NCBI GenBank assembly: GCA_038255145.1
Contig: JBBSLP010000030.1
Coordinates: 1-64,000 of the forward strand
DNA from: WHTX01 sp038255145
GTDB lineage: Bacteria > Actinomycetota > Acidimicrobiia > Acidimicrobiales > CAIXPF01
Direction of reading: 5' to 3'
Length of the DNA stretch: 64,000 bases
A program made the position numbers and the translations under genes. Below, piece by piece: positions 40,666 through 51,422 of the stretch. Position 1 is the first letter of the stretch, and each line of letters begins with the position of its first letter. Under the pieces are notes generated by a model that worked only from the letters and a program-made list of their open reading frames with translations, searched no databases and had not been told where the DNA came from.

Positions 40666-41867
40666 TGGCGGCTGCGACATCGACCGGGCCCCTGGCCGGG
40701 GTCCGCGTCCTCGAGGTCGCCGGTGAGATCAGTGCCTTCGCCGGCCGGCTGCTGTCCGACCTGGGGGCCGAGGTCACCCTGATCGAACCGCCCGGGGGGC
40801 ACCCGACCCGCCTGTACGGACCGTTCGCCGAGGACGAACCCGGGCCCGAGCGTTCGCTGTGGTGGTGGCACCACCACGCCGGCAAGCAGGGCATCACCCT
40901 CGACCTGGCCGACCCCGCCGGCCGGCAACGCTTCCGGGCCCTGGCCGCCGGAGCCGACGTGCTCATCGAGTGCGAGGACCCCGGCGTCGTGGCCGCCGCC
41001 CTGGGCGGACGGCCCGAGCGCCTGATCCACGTGGCCCTCACCGCCTTCGGCCAGGACGGCCCGTCCCACCCCGTCACCGACCTGACGGTGTTGGCCGGGG
41101 GCGGGCCGGTGTGGTCCTGCGGCTACGACGATCACAGCATCCCCCCCGTGCGGGGCGGTGGCGGCCAGGGCTTCAACACCGCCTGCCACTACGCGGTGAT
41201 GGCCACCATGACCGCGCTCCTGGCCCGCGAGGGCACCGGCCGGGGCCAGTTCATCGACGTCAACGTGCACGCCGCGGCCAACGTCACCACCGAGTTCGCC
41301 AGCTACTCGTGGCTGGCCGCCCGCCAGACCGTGCAACGCCAGACCGGTCGCCACGCCGCCCAGCGCCGCACCCAGCCCACCCAGATGCTGTGCGCCGACG
41401 GCCGCTGGATCAACAACGCCGCCGCCGCCCGCCGGGGCTACGAGTTCGCCTCCCTGGCCGACTGGGTGGCCGAACTGGGCTACGCCGACGAGTTCGACGA
41501 GTACGGCGTGCTCGAACTGGGCCGCGACATCGACTTCATCTCCCTGGCCGACCTCGACGAGGACCCCCTCAAGGGCGAGGTCTTCGGCGCGGCCCGGGCC
41601 GCCATCGAGTTCCTGGCCGCCCGACTGGCGGCCTACGACCTGTTCCAGGGCCTGCAGTCCCGGGGCCTCCCTGCCGGCATCGTGTACTCGCCCGAAGAGG
41701 TCCTGGCCGACCCCCACTTCGTGGCTCGGGGCTTCCCGGTGGAGATCGAACACGAGGACCTGGGCCGCACCGTGACCTACTCCGGCGCCCCCATCCGCTT
41801 CACCGCGTCACCGGCTGCCGTCCGCCGTCGGGCTCCCCACCTGGGCGAACACGACGTCGACCAGTAG
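40665..41867 (+). CDS. CaiB/BaiF family III CoA-transferase (second subunit or paralogue)
   Basis: 400 residues. Starts LAGVRVLEVAGEISAFAGRLL, SDLGAEVTLIEPPGGHPTRLYG, and QFIDVNVHAAAN with the catalytic-position Asp. The WWHHHAGKQGITLDL stretch resembles the 'GKRSV' region of the family. Translationally coupled to the preceding paralogue. With two different active-site chains adjacent, a heterodimer analogous to the single-chain fusion at 9549 is plausible. A double hairpin follows its stop. Confidence 0.87.
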   Translation: MAAATSTGPLAGVRVLEVAGEISAFAGRLLSDLGAEVTLIEPPGGHPTRLYGPFAEDEPGPERSLWWWHHHAGKQGITLDLADPAGRQRFRALAAGADVLIECEDPGVVAAALGGRPERLIHVALTAFGQDGPSHPVTDLTVLAGGGPVWSCGYDDHSIPPVRGGGGQGFNTACHYAVMATMTALLAREGTGRGQFIDVNVHAAANVTTEFASYSWLAARQTVQRQTGRHAAQRRTQPTQMLCADGRWINNAAAARRGYEFASLADWVAELGYADEFDEYGVLELGRDIDFISLADLDEDPLKGEVFGAARAAIEFLAARLAAYDLFQGLQSRGLPAGIVYSPEEVLADPHFVARGFPVEIEHEDLGRTVTYSGAPIRFTASPAAVRRRAPHLGEHDVDQ

Positions 41868-41874
41868 CAAGAGA

Positions 41875-41907
41875 GCCCGCCGCGACGCGGGCGTCCCCAG
41901 CGTGGGG
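41875..41907 (+). terminator. Two consecutive small hairpins after the CoA-transferase pair
   Basis: GCCCGC-CGCGAC-GCGGGC (41875-41892), then CCCC-AGCGT-GGGG (41895-41907), just after the stop at 41867 and before the fur promoter. Confidence 0.45.
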
Positions 41908-41924
41908 CCGAGAACACGACCTGG

Positions 41925-41951
41925 CCAGATCTGGACTCGCTCCAGAACTGG
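41925..41951. promoter_or_regulatory. Doubled palindrome, candidate FurA operator
   Basis: CCAGATCTGG (41925-41934) and CCAGAACTGG (41942-41951) are repeated 17 bp apart, and TCTGGA-CTCGC-TCCAGA is a perfect dyad formed between them. They lie directly upstream of the TAGGTT -10 (41955-41960) of the Fur-type gene, over the -35 position. Confidence 0.5.
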
Positions 41952-41954
41952 GGC

Positions 41955-41960
41955 TAGGTT
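41955..41960 (+). promoter_or_regulatory. Leaderless -10 element TAGGTT (fur-katG)
   Basis: TAGGTT then CCGGAC then GTG 41967; identical core to the fadD-like promoter at 17994. Confidence 0.5.
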
Positions 41961-41966
41961 CCGGAC

Positions 41967-42450
41967 GTGCCCGAAGCGAGCTCCTTCGACCACGGAGCGT
42001 TGCTCCGGCGGCACGGTCTGCTGGTCACGGCCCAGCGCCTGGCCGTGCTGCGGGCGGTCGACGACCAACCGCACAGCACGGCCGATGTCATCGACAGGTT
42101 CGTGCGGGCCGAGATCGGCGCCGTGTCCCGCCAGGCCGTCTACGACGCCCTGGCCACCTTCACCGCCAAGGGTGTGCTCCGGCGCATCCAACCGGCCGGG
42201 TCGCCCGCCCGCTACGAGGCCCGGATCGGCGACAACCACCACCACCTGATCTGTCGGATCTGCAACCGCATCTCCGACGTCGACTGCGCGGTCGGCCATG
42301 CCCCGTGCCTCACCCCGGCCGACACCTCGGGCTACGAGGTGGACGAGGCCGAGGTCATCTACTGGGGCCGATGTCCCGAGTGCGCCTCGGCGACCTCGGT
42401 TCGCACCCACCAGCCATCTGAAGGAACACCGAGAGAGGAAGAGGACCGAC

Positions 42451-42458
<8 letters not shown>
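41967..42458 (+). CDS. furA: Fur family regulator (FurA-like, upstream of katG)
   Basis: 163 residues. Winged helix with recognition helix region SRQAVYDALATFTAKGVLRRI, then metal-binding NHHHLICRICNRI (CxxC) and a second CxxC in RCPECAS. The pairing with katG is that of mycobacterial FurA, a peroxide/iron-sensing repressor of its own operon. GTG 41967 is read from a leaderless transcript with TAGGTT 6 nt upstream and a doubled palindrome over the -35 region. The C-terminus overlaps the start of katG by 8 nt. Confidence 0.92.
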
Positions 42459-44646
<2,188 letters not shown>

Positions 44647-44652
<6 letters not shown>

Positions 44653-44700
44653 TCGAAGGCCTGATCGAAGGCCTGATCGAAGGCCTGATCGAAGGCCTGA
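44647..44700 (+). repeat. Four-and-a-half copies of GCCTGATCGAAG across the katG stop
   Basis: Exact copies at 44647, 44659, 44671 and 44683, and a partial GCCTGA at 44695. The katG TGA lies inside the first copy, and each following TGA is 12 nt on, in the same frame. Four complete copies of a 12-mer with no mismatch suggest recent slippage. Confidence 0.9.
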
Positions 44701-44746
44701 CGGGCGTGAGGGCCTGAGCTCCACGTCCACGACGGTTCCCCCGGGG

Positions 44747-44770
44747 GCCGGTCCGCTGTAGCGGGCCGGC
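44747..44770 (+). terminator. katG terminator hairpin
   Basis: GCCGGTCCGC-TGTA-GCGGGCCGGC: a 10-bp stem with one T-G pair and a 4-nt loop, ~95 nt past the katG stop. Confidence 0.65.
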
Positions 44771-44815
44771 CTCCGGCGCGGCCGGTGCGCGGGGAGGGGG
44801 TGGGGCGGGCTGCGC

Positions 44816-44821
44816 TAGCGT
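44816..44821 (+). promoter_or_regulatory. Near-leaderless -10 element TAGCGT (glycosyltransferase operon)
   Basis: TAGCGT then 9 nt then ATG 44831. Confidence 0.35.
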
Positions 44822-44830
44822 GCCGGAGCC

Positions 44831-46876
44831 ATGTCCGAGGACCGTCCACCCTCGATCCAGAGCCAGACCATCCTCGCTGGTCACACCGTCGACGACGTGT
44901 GGCGTGCTCTGGGGGCCCTGGCCGCGTCGCTGGGCCTGGCCCGAGCCACCGCCCTGGTGTCCTCGGTGGACGTCGTCCTGGGTGACGTGGGCGCCGAGCC
45001 CACCCTGGCCGCCACCGATGTGGCCGGCCTGGAGGCGGCGGCGTCGTCGTGGGGCTTCGACTCGTTCTGCTACCGCCACCTGCCCGCCGAGGCCGCTGCT
45101 GGCGATGGCGCCGGGGTGCATCGGGCCCACGACCTGTTGGCGGTCGACGCCACGGCCGATCTGCTCCTGCTGCTCGACGCCGCGGCCGTGCCCTCACCGA
45201 CCATGGTGGCCTGTCTGGTCGATGCCGTGGCCGCCCCGGCGGTGGCGGTGGCCGAGGCCCGCGTGCTGCCCATCGAGCTGCCCAAGCCCTACGACCCCCT
45301 CGACGGGACCACGTCGTGGGCGTCGTCCTCAGCCGCGCTGGTGCGCCGGGCCGAGGTCTTCGTCGCCCTCGGCGGCTTCGCCGTCGACCAGGTGGGTGAG
45401 CTGGCGGCCGACGTCGACCTGTCGTGGCGGGCCCGGTCGGCGGGCTGGCGCATCGTGCACGTGCCCCGGGCCGCCGCCTTCTGCGACGTCGCCCCCCGCC
45501 CCTGGTCGCGGCCCGGGCCTGGTGGTCGCCACGCCGCTGAGCTGGCCCGGCTGCTGGTGCAGCACCGCTTCGGCGCCCCGCCGCCGCCCGAGCCCACCCC
45601 ACCCGTGCGCAGCGGTGACGACGAGTTCGACGCCGAGGCCACCGCCGCCCACGTGGCCCGACGCTCGGCCCGGGCCGAGCTGGCCTCGCTGGTGGCCGCC
45701 GGTCGTGCCCCCGCGGTCCTGCCCGGGGTGGCCGGCCTGGCCGCCGACGTGGCCGCCCTCGGTTCCCTCGAGCGTCGGCCGTCCGCATCGGCCCCGTCGC
45801 CGACCGGGGCCGTGGACCCCGGTACCCCGCTCGACGACCTGCTGGCCCGGGTCGGGGCCTCCCGGCCCACCGACGGTGCCCCCTCGGCCGTCGGCCGGCC
45901 CCAGCTCACCGTGCTCGTACGCACCCAGGGCGAGCGCATGCCCCTGCTGCGTGATGCTCTGCTGTGCCTGTCCGGCCAGACCGAGGACGATGTCGAGGTC
46001 CTGGTGCTGGTGCACGGCGACCAGACGGCGGTGGCCAACACGACCACGCTCGTGGGCCTGTTCGACCCCCGCTTCGCGGCGCGGGTGCGGGTGGTGCCCG
46101 TGCGGGGCGGGGGTCGCAGCCGACCCCTCAACCTGGGTCTGGAGCAGGCCCGCGGTCGCTTCGTCGCCTTCCTCGACGACGACGACGTCGTCACCGCCGA
46201 CTGGGCCGCGGCCTTCACCCGCACGGCCCGTCGCTACCCGGGGCGCGTCGCCCGGTCCCGGTGCGCCACCCGCACGGCGCGGCGCCTGTCGGTGGACGAT
46301 CCCGTCGCCGACTACGAGCTGCCCGGCGAGCTCGAACTGCCCTACGCCGCCGCCTTCGACTACATCGGCCACCTGCGGCTCAACGCCTCGCCCATCTGTT
46401 CGGTGGCCCTCCCCGTGGACTCGTTGCGAGCCCTCGACCTGCACTTCGACGAGTCGTTGGCCGTGGTCGAGGACTGGGACCTGCTCATGCGGGCGGCGCA
46501 GTTCACCGGCGTGGTCGACAGCGGCGAGGTGACGAGCATCTACCACCACTGGGATGGCGGCGACGCCTCCCGGGCCCTGGTCGAGGCGGAGATCTGGCGG
46601 GAGACGCACCACGGTCTGCTGGCCCGGTGGAGCGAGTCGCCGGTGCTGTTGCCCCCGGGCACGGTCACCGGCCTGGTCGACGGCACCGCCTTCCAGGACA
46701 TGCTCGACGAGTACGAGCACCTGCGCCACCACCTCGACCTGGCCCGCCAGCGCCTGGCCCAGATCGAGGGCTCGGAGTGGTGGAAGCTGACCCTGCCGCC
46801 GCGCAAGGCCCTGGGCTCGTTGAAGCTGGCCGTCCGCCGGGTCGTAGCCGACCGGAAGGGGGGCGGTGATGGCTGA
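44831..46876 (+). CDS. Double-domain GT2 glycosyltransferase (first domain degenerate)
   Basis: 681 residues. Domain 1 (~1-240) aligns by eye with the whole protein of the next gene (SWASSSAALVRRAEVFVALGGF, DVDLSWRARSAGWRIVHVP versus DVDISWRIRLAGWRVVHNP), but where that protein has LNPDAHP, this has LDAAAVP, so the nucleotide-sugar site looks lost. Domain 2 (~355-600) is an intact GT2 with LTVLVRTQG, GGGRSRPLNLGLEQARG and FLDDDD, and a C-terminal helix with SEWWKLTLPPRKALG. Domain 2 is a paralogue of the third gene in this operon. Probably builds a surface glycan or glycolipid from the cytoplasmic side. Followed, with 11-nt overlap, by the next gene. Confidence 0.83.
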   Translation: MSEDRPPSIQSQTILAGHTVDDVWRALGALAASLGLARATALVSSVDVVLGDVGAEPTLAATDVAGLEAAASSWGFDSFCYRHLPAEAAAGDGAGVHRAHDLLAVDATADLLLLLDAAAVPSPTMVACLVDAVAAPAVAVAEARVLPIELPKPYDPLDGTTSWASSSAALVRRAEVFVALGGFAVDQVGELAADVDLSWRARSAGWRIVHVPRAAAFCDVAPRPWSRPGPGGRHAAELARLLVQHRFGAPPPPEPTPPVRSGDDEFDAEATAAHVARRSARAELASLVAAGRAPAVLPGVAGLAADVAALGSLERRPSASAPSPTGAVDPGTPLDDLLARVGASRPTDGAPSAVGRPQLTVLVRTQGERMPLLRDALLCLSGQTEDDVEVLVLVHGDQTAVANTTTLVGLFDPRFAARVRVVPVRGGGRSRPLNLGLEQARGRFVAFLDDDDVVTADWAAAFTRTARRYPGRVARSRCATRTARRLSVDDPVADYELPGELELPYAAAFDYIGHLRLNASPICSVALPVDSLRALDLHFDESLAVVEDWDLLMRAAQFTGVVDSGEVTSIYHHWDGGDASRALVEAEIWRETHHGLLARWSESPVLLPPGTVTGLVDGTAFQDMLDEYEHLRHHLDLARQRLAQIEGSEWWKLTLPPRKALGSLKLAVRRVVADRKGGGDG

Positions 46877-47789
46877 CGGGAGGGATCCGGCACCTGACCT
46901 GGTCGTGCAGGTGGTGCTGTACGAGACGCCCCACGAGGCCATCCGCGGTCAGCTCCGGGCCCTGTGCCTGGCCGGGGCCACGGCCATCGACGCGGGCAGC
47001 CTGCGCTCGGTCCGGGTGGCCTACGGCGACAGTTCCGACGTCCCCGTGCTCGACGCGGCCCTCGTCGCCGAGCTCGACGCCACCGCCCGGGCCGGGGGCC
47101 TGGACGGGGCCGACTACCACTTCTTCGACGCCAACCTGGGCTCGGGCGGGGGGAGCAACCGGCTGGCCGAGCCCTACGACAGCGAGCTGTTGCTGGTGCT
47201 CAACCCCGATGCCCACCCCGAGCCCCGGCTGCTGGTGGAGCTGGCTGGCACCCTCACCGACCCCGGGGTGGGGGCCTGCGACGCCCGCCAGCTGCCCCTC
47301 GAGCACCCCAAGGCCCACGACCGCACCACCGGTGACGCCAGCTGGGTGTCGGGGGCGTGCATGGCCCTGCGCCGCACGGTGTTCGACCAGGTGGAGGGCT
47401 TCGCGGCGGAGTACTTCCCCCTGTACTGCGACGACGTGGACATCTCGTGGCGCATCCGACTGGCGGGCTGGCGGGTGGTGCACAACCCTGCGGCCCTGGT
47501 CTTCCACGACAAGCGCCTGAGCGCCGAGGGTCGGGTCGTGGCCAGCGAGACCGAGCGCTACTGGTCGCTGTACGCAGGCATGCTCCTGGCCCGCCGCTAC
47601 GGGCGCGACGACCTGATGGCACCGATCCTGGCCCACGTCGAGGCCATCGCCCCCGTCGACGACGCCGCGGCCCGGGCCCTGGCCGACTGGCGCCGCCGCC
47701 AGGTCGAGGGCACCCTGCCCCCGGCCCTGCCCGGAGCCGCGGCGGTGGCCGACTTCATCGCGGGCAACTACGGGGTCATGCGCTTCTGA
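46866..47789 (+). CDS. GT2 family glycosyltransferase (rhamnosyltransferase-like)
   Basis: 307 residues. A GT-A fold with ANLGSGGGSNRLAEP, ELLLVLNPDAHPEP (metal/nucleotide-sugar site), SWVSGACMALRRTVFDQVEGF and YCDDVDISWRIRLAGWRVVH. This is the layout of rhamnosyl/galactofuranosyl-type GT2 enzymes. The acceptor is unknown. GTG 46866 (or ATG 46869) lies within the end of the preceding gene. Its TGA shares a base with the ATG of the next gene (TGATG), so all three are coupled. Confidence 0.85.
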   Translation: MMADGRDPAPDLVVQVVLYETPHEAIRGQLRALCLAGATAIDAGSLRSVRVAYGDSSDVPVLDAALVAELDATARAGGLDGADYHFFDANLGSGGGSNRLAEPYDSELLLVLNPDAHPEPRLLVELAGTLTDPGVGACDARQLPLEHPKAHDRTTGDASWVSGACMALRRTVFDQVEGFAAEYFPLYCDDVDISWRIRLAGWRVVHNPAALVFHDKRLSAEGRVVASETERYWSLYAGMLLARRYGRDDLMAPILAHVEAIAPVDDAAARALADWRRRQVEGTLPPALPGAAAVADFIAGNYGVMRF

Positions 47790-49483
47790 TGCCCACCTCC
47801 TCCCCCCCGCCTCCCGGCCGCGATGCCGGCACCCCGGACCTGGCCCGGGTGGCGCTGCCCGACCTGGCCCCCGTGGCGCCGCCCGAGGGCGCGGCCGCCG
47901 CCCTGGGCGCGGTCCTGGCCGCGCTCGACATCGACGGCGGCCGGATCCTGTTGGTGGGCGAGGACCGTGGCGGTCAGGTGGCCTCGGTCGTCCGACGGAC
48001 GGGGTTCGAGCCCATCACCGACCTGCCGCCTGGTCACGGTGACGACGCCTCGGGTGCCCACCCCTTCGTGGCCATCGTGGCCATCGATGCCCTGGCCTCG
48101 CCCCGGGTCGATGCCCCCCGGGTGGCTGCGGCCCTGGCCGCGGGCAGTCGGGCCTCGGGATCGGTGCCCGTGGTGCTCCACGGTCCCGTGCGCACCCCCC
48201 TCGACGCCGCCGCCGCCGCTGTCGGTGGTGGCCCGCTGCCCGGCCCTCCCACCTGGCAGCTCGACGCCGCCCTGACCGGGGCCGGCTTCGCCCTGGTGGC
48301 CGGAGCCGAGCTCACCCGTCGGGCCCCGGCCCCCCGCCCCGCGGTCGATGCCGGTGGATCGGGGTCCCCGCCCGTCGCCCTGTCCGAGCGCTGGTCAGCG
48401 GGCCTGGCCGCCGCGGGTACGGGTGAAGGCGTCCTCGGTTGGGCCAGCCGGGCCTACCGCCCGCCGTCGACCGATGCCCCGCCGTCGCCGGCTCCCTTCC
48501 TGTCGGTCATCGTGCGCACCCAGGGGCGTCGTCCCGGCCAGCTGCGCGAGGCGCTGCTGTGCCTGGCCGCGCAGACCGACGACGACTTCGAGCTCCTGGT
48601 CGTGCTGCACACCGCCGGCGACGACGCCGACACGGCGGCGGGGGCCCGCACCCTGGTGGCTGCGGCTGTCGACGCCCACCCCACCCTGGCCGCCCGCACC
48701 CGGTTGCTGAACGTGGTCGACGGTGGCCGCAGCCGTCCCCTCGACGTGGGCCTGGCCCATGCCCAGGGCCGCTACGTGGCCTTCCTCGACGACGACGACC
48801 TGGTCATGGGGGACTGGGTGGAGGCGTTCCGGGCCGGCGCCGTCGAACGTCCGGGCGCGGTGGTGCGCTCTCTCACCGCGCGCCAGGACGTACGGGCCGT
48901 GACCGGTCCGGTCGGCTACGAGCCCACCTCGGCCTTCACCGTGCCCTACCGGGCCCGGTTCGACCTGGCCGACCACCTCATCGACAACCAGAGCCCCATC
49001 TGCTCCGTCGCCCTGCCCCGCGACGTGCTCGAGACCTTCGGGTTGCGGGTCGACGAGACCCTGCCGGTGCTCGAGGACTGGGACCTGCTGCTGCGGCTGG
49101 TGCCCTGGTGCGGCGTGCACGACACCGGGATCGTGACCAGCCTCTACCACGTGTGGGTCGACGGGACGGGCTCGGCCGGGGCCAGTGGCGCCCCGGTGTG
49201 GGAGGCCACCCGCCGCCGCATCCTCGACCGCCTGGCCAACCGGGTGGTGCTGGCCGACCCCAGCGTCGGCGCCGACCTCATCGGCGCGGCCGACGAGCTC
49301 GAATCGGTCCGCCAGCAGTTGTTCCTGGCCCGGGCCGAGCGTGACGTGGCCATGGCCCGGGTGGTGGCGGTGGAGCGTTCCCGCTGGTGGCAGGCCACCC
49401 TGCCCCTGCAGCGCGCCGTCCGCCTGGCCCGTCGGGCCCGGGCCCTGGCCTCCCGCCTGGCCGGCACCCCTACCGCCCACTGA
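47789..49483 (+). CDS. GT2 glycosyltransferase with unassigned N-terminal domain
   Basis: 564 residues. The first ~215 are an unrecognised alpha/beta region (GGRILLVGEDRGGQVASVV, DLPPGHGDDASG) which may be a decayed SAM-binding fold. Residues ~230-480 form a GT2 domain almost parallel to domain 2 of the first gene (LSVIVRTQG, GGRSRPLDVGLAHAQGRYVA, FLDDDD, SPICSVALPRDVLETFGL), and the C-terminal tail SRWWQATLPLQRAVRL echoes its SEWWKLTLPPRKALG. Likely diverged by duplication. ATG overlaps the preceding stop by one base. Confidence 0.8.
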   Translation: MPTSSPPPPGRDAGTPDLARVALPDLAPVAPPEGAAAALGAVLAALDIDGGRILLVGEDRGGQVASVVRRTGFEPITDLPPGHGDDASGAHPFVAIVAIDALASPRVDAPRVAAALAAGSRASGSVPVVLHGPVRTPLDAAAAAVGGGPLPGPPTWQLDAALTGAGFALVAGAELTRRAPAPRPAVDAGGSGSPPVALSERWSAGLAAAGTGEGVLGWASRAYRPPSTDAPPSPAPFLSVIVRTQGRRPGQLREALLCLAAQTDDDFELLVVLHTAGDDADTAAGARTLVAAAVDAHPTLAARTRLLNVVDGGRSRPLDVGLAHAQGRYVAFLDDDDLVMGDWVEAFRAGAVERPGAVVRSLTARQDVRAVTGPVGYEPTSAFTVPYRARFDLADHLIDNQSPICSVALPRDVLETFGLRVDETLPVLEDWDLLLRLVPWCGVHDTGIVTSLYHVWVDGTGSAGASGAPVWEATRRRILDRLANRVVLADPSVGADLIGAADELESVRQQLFLARAERDVAMARVVAVERSRWWQATLPLQRAVRLARRARALASRLAGTPTAH

Positions 49484-49542
49484 ACCGAACGCATCCGCGT
49501 ACCGGGCCGGTAGCTGGATGCGTCCGCATGGCCGCCAAGCCC

Positions 49543-50031
49543 TCAGCCGGTCGGGCGCAGGGCGGCGACGACGGCTTCGAGGTGGGCCCGTTGGCGGGGG
49601 TTCTCGGGACCCATGCCCGGGCGGGCGGCGCGGATGGCCACCAGGGCGTCGTCGAGGGCCATGTCGGACAGGGCCACCAGCACCAGGCCGCACACCAGGG
49701 AGGTGCGCCCGTACCCGGCACCGCAGTGGGTGACGATGGTGTCACCCTGCCCGAGACGGCCCACCACCTGGCCGACCAGGGCCACCATGGCGGCATCGTC
49801 GGCCACGTCACCGTCCTCGATGGGGAACCACCACGCCGATCCGTCGGCGTTGGCTTCGAGCCAGTCCCCGAAGTCGGGGAAGCGCAGCTCGATGTCCCGG
49901 TCGGTCAGCAGGCTGAGCAGGGTGTCGGCGCCGATGCGGTCCAACGCCTCCTGGGGGTCGGGACCGACGTCGGTGAAGCCGGTGGCGTAGAGGCGGCCGG
50001 CCACGCCCTCGGGCAGGGGGATGAGGTTCAT
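49543..50031 (-). CDS. Cys-based protein phosphatase (dual-specificity-like)
   Basis: 162 residues. Phosphatase P-loop HCGAGYGRTS fits HCxxGxxR(S/T); the upstream general-acid region reads WFPIEDGDVADD (Asp). The overall plan is of the CDKN3/DSP-like bacterial Tyr/Ser phosphatases. It may dephosphorylate a protein or small phosphorylated substrate. Start ATG 50031 is used; GTG 50037 would add two residues. Divergent from the crotonase gene with a ~30-bp shared promoter region. Confidence 0.83.
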   Translation of the reverse strand: MNLIPLPEGVAGRLYATGFTDVGPDPQEALDRIGADTLLSLLTDRDIELRFPDFGDWLEANADGSAWWFPIEDGDVADDAAMVALVGQVVGRLGQGDTIVTHCGAGYGRTSLVCGLVLVALSDMALDDALVAIRAARPGMGPENPRQRAHLEAVVAALRPTG

Positions 50032-50047
50032 GGCCACAGGCCGGGCA

Positions 50048-50056
50048 CGTTAGTGT
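50048..50056. promoter_or_regulatory. Overlapping divergent -10 elements
   Basis: Plus strand TAGTGT (50051-50056) is 7 nt before ATG 50064; minus strand TAACGT (50053-50048) is 10 nt before GTG 50037. The two share three bases, so they cannot both be occupied. Confidence 0.45.
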
Positions 50057-50063
50057 CCGGCCC

Positions 50064-50846
50064 ATGGGGGAATACTCGATCACTGAACGCGATGGCAACG
50101 TCTTCATCGTCACCATCAACCGGCCCGAGGTGATGAACGCGCTGCACCCGCCGGCCAACCGTGAGCTCGGAGAGGTGTTCGACGAGTTCGCCGCCGATCC
50201 CGACCTGTGGGTGGCCATCGTCACCGGCGCCAGCGACCGGGCCTTCTCGGCCGGCAACGACCTCAAGAACACGGCCTCGGGCGCCGACCTGGGCCCGCAG
50301 CCCAAGGCCGGCTTCGGTGGCCTCACCTCCCGCTTCGACCTGGCCAAGCCGGTCATCGCCGCGGTCAACGGCGTGGCCATGGGCGGCGGCTTCGAGATCG
50401 CCCTGGCCTGCGACATCATCATCGCCAGCGAGAACGCCGTCTTCGCCCTGCCCGAGCCCCGCGTCGGCCTGGCCGCCCTGGCCGGCGGCGTGCACCGCCT
50501 GCCCCGGGAGATCGGCGTCAAGCAGGCCCTGGGCATGATCCTGACCGGCCGTCGGGTCAGCGCCCAGGAGGGCAAGGAGCTGGGCTTCGTCAACGAGGTC
50601 GTGCCCCAGGGCCAGGCCGTCGAGGGGGCCAAGCGCTGGGCCGCTCAGATCAGCGAGTGCTCGCCCATGTCGGTGCGGGCGTCCAAGGAAGCCGTCTACA
50701 AGGGTCTGGACCTGAGCGGCGTGGCCGAGGCCACCGCCCAGCAGTCCAAGTTCGACGCCGTGCGGGCCATGTCCAAGAGCGAGGACTTCAAGGAGGGCCC
50801 CCGGGCCTTCGCCGAGAAGCGCCCCCCGCAGTGGAAGGGCCGCTGA
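50064..50846 (+). CDS. Enoyl-CoA hydratase/isomerase (crotonase) family
   Basis: 260 residues. Crotonase-fold with VFIVTINRPEVMNALHPPA, oxyanion-hole AFSAGNDLKNTASG, NGVAMGGGFEIALACD, and ENAVFALPEPRVGLAA, giving Glu at the second catalytic position. LPRPIG-like segment is LPREIGVKQALGM. Style is that of CaiD/carnitinyl-CoA-type members; substrate specificity is open. Leaderless start, TAGTGT 7 nt upstream. Confidence 0.88.
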   Translation: MGEYSITERDGNVFIVTINRPEVMNALHPPANRELGEVFDEFAADPDLWVAIVTGASDRAFSAGNDLKNTASGADLGPQPKAGFGGLTSRFDLAKPVIAAVNGVAMGGGFEIALACDIIIASENAVFALPEPRVGLAALAGGVHRLPREIGVKQALGMILTGRRVSAQEGKELGFVNEVVPQGQAVEGAKRWAAQISECSPMSVRASKEAVYKGLDLSGVAEATAQQSKFDAVRAMSKSEDFKEGPRAFAEKRPPQWKGR

Positions 50847-50934
50847 GCAACTGAGCCACCGAACCCCGCCGTCTGCCGCACACCGGGCAGGCGGCGGTGT
50901 CGCGCCCGGGTCGGTCGCGCCCGGACCAGGACGG

Positions 50935-51414
50935 TCAGCGTTCGTAGACGTCGACCAACCAGCGGTCCCGGATGACCACGCCGGACAGGGCGGTAGCGGC
51001 CCGGAAGAGGAAGTCGACCACCTCGGCCGCGTCCGTATCCGGGGGCAGGGCGAACACCAGGCCCCGCTTGGCGTGGTCGGCCTTCACCTTCCACGACGGG
51101 GGCACGTCGATGCCCGCAGCCCGCAGCCGGGGCACGGCCTTGGGGCCGGTGCCGTGCTCGATGCCCAGGTCGGCGGGCTTGCGGATCCCACGTCGGCCCA
51201 CCTTGCCCGCCACCCAGGTGACGTAGGGGGCCGTGGGGCCGCGACCACCGAACATGCGCCCCATGCCCGTCTCCGGCGGGGTGTCGTCGCCCTCGTCGAG
51301 CTGGGGGCCGAGGTTGACCCAGCCCTTGCCGGCGGCGTCGAGGCGGGTGAACACGTCGACGAGCTCGTCGGGGGCGGACCGGTTGACGACGATGCGCCGG
51401 GCGGTGCTGGCCAC
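50935..51414 (-). CDS. Conserved-looking hypothetical protein
   Basis: 159 residues. N-terminal RRIVVNRSAPDELVDVFTRLDAA (begins IVVNRSAPDEL) and C-terminal KRGLVFALPPDTDAAEVVDFLFRAATAL suggest an alpha/beta protein without a recognised family. GTG 51414 lies 8 nt after the stop of the lipoprotein hydrolase gene, so it is the last gene of that three-gene unit. No catalytic motif or membrane segment is visible. Confidence 0.65.
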   Translation of the reverse strand: MASTARRIVVNRSAPDELVDVFTRLDAAGKGWVNLGPQLDEGDDTPPETGMGRMFGGRGPTAPYVTWVAGKVGRRGIRKPADLGIEHGTGPKAVPRLRAAGIDVPPSWKVKADHAKRGLVFALPPDTDAAEVVDFLFRAATALSGVVIRDRWLVDVYER

Positions 51415-51422
51415 GGTGGGGC

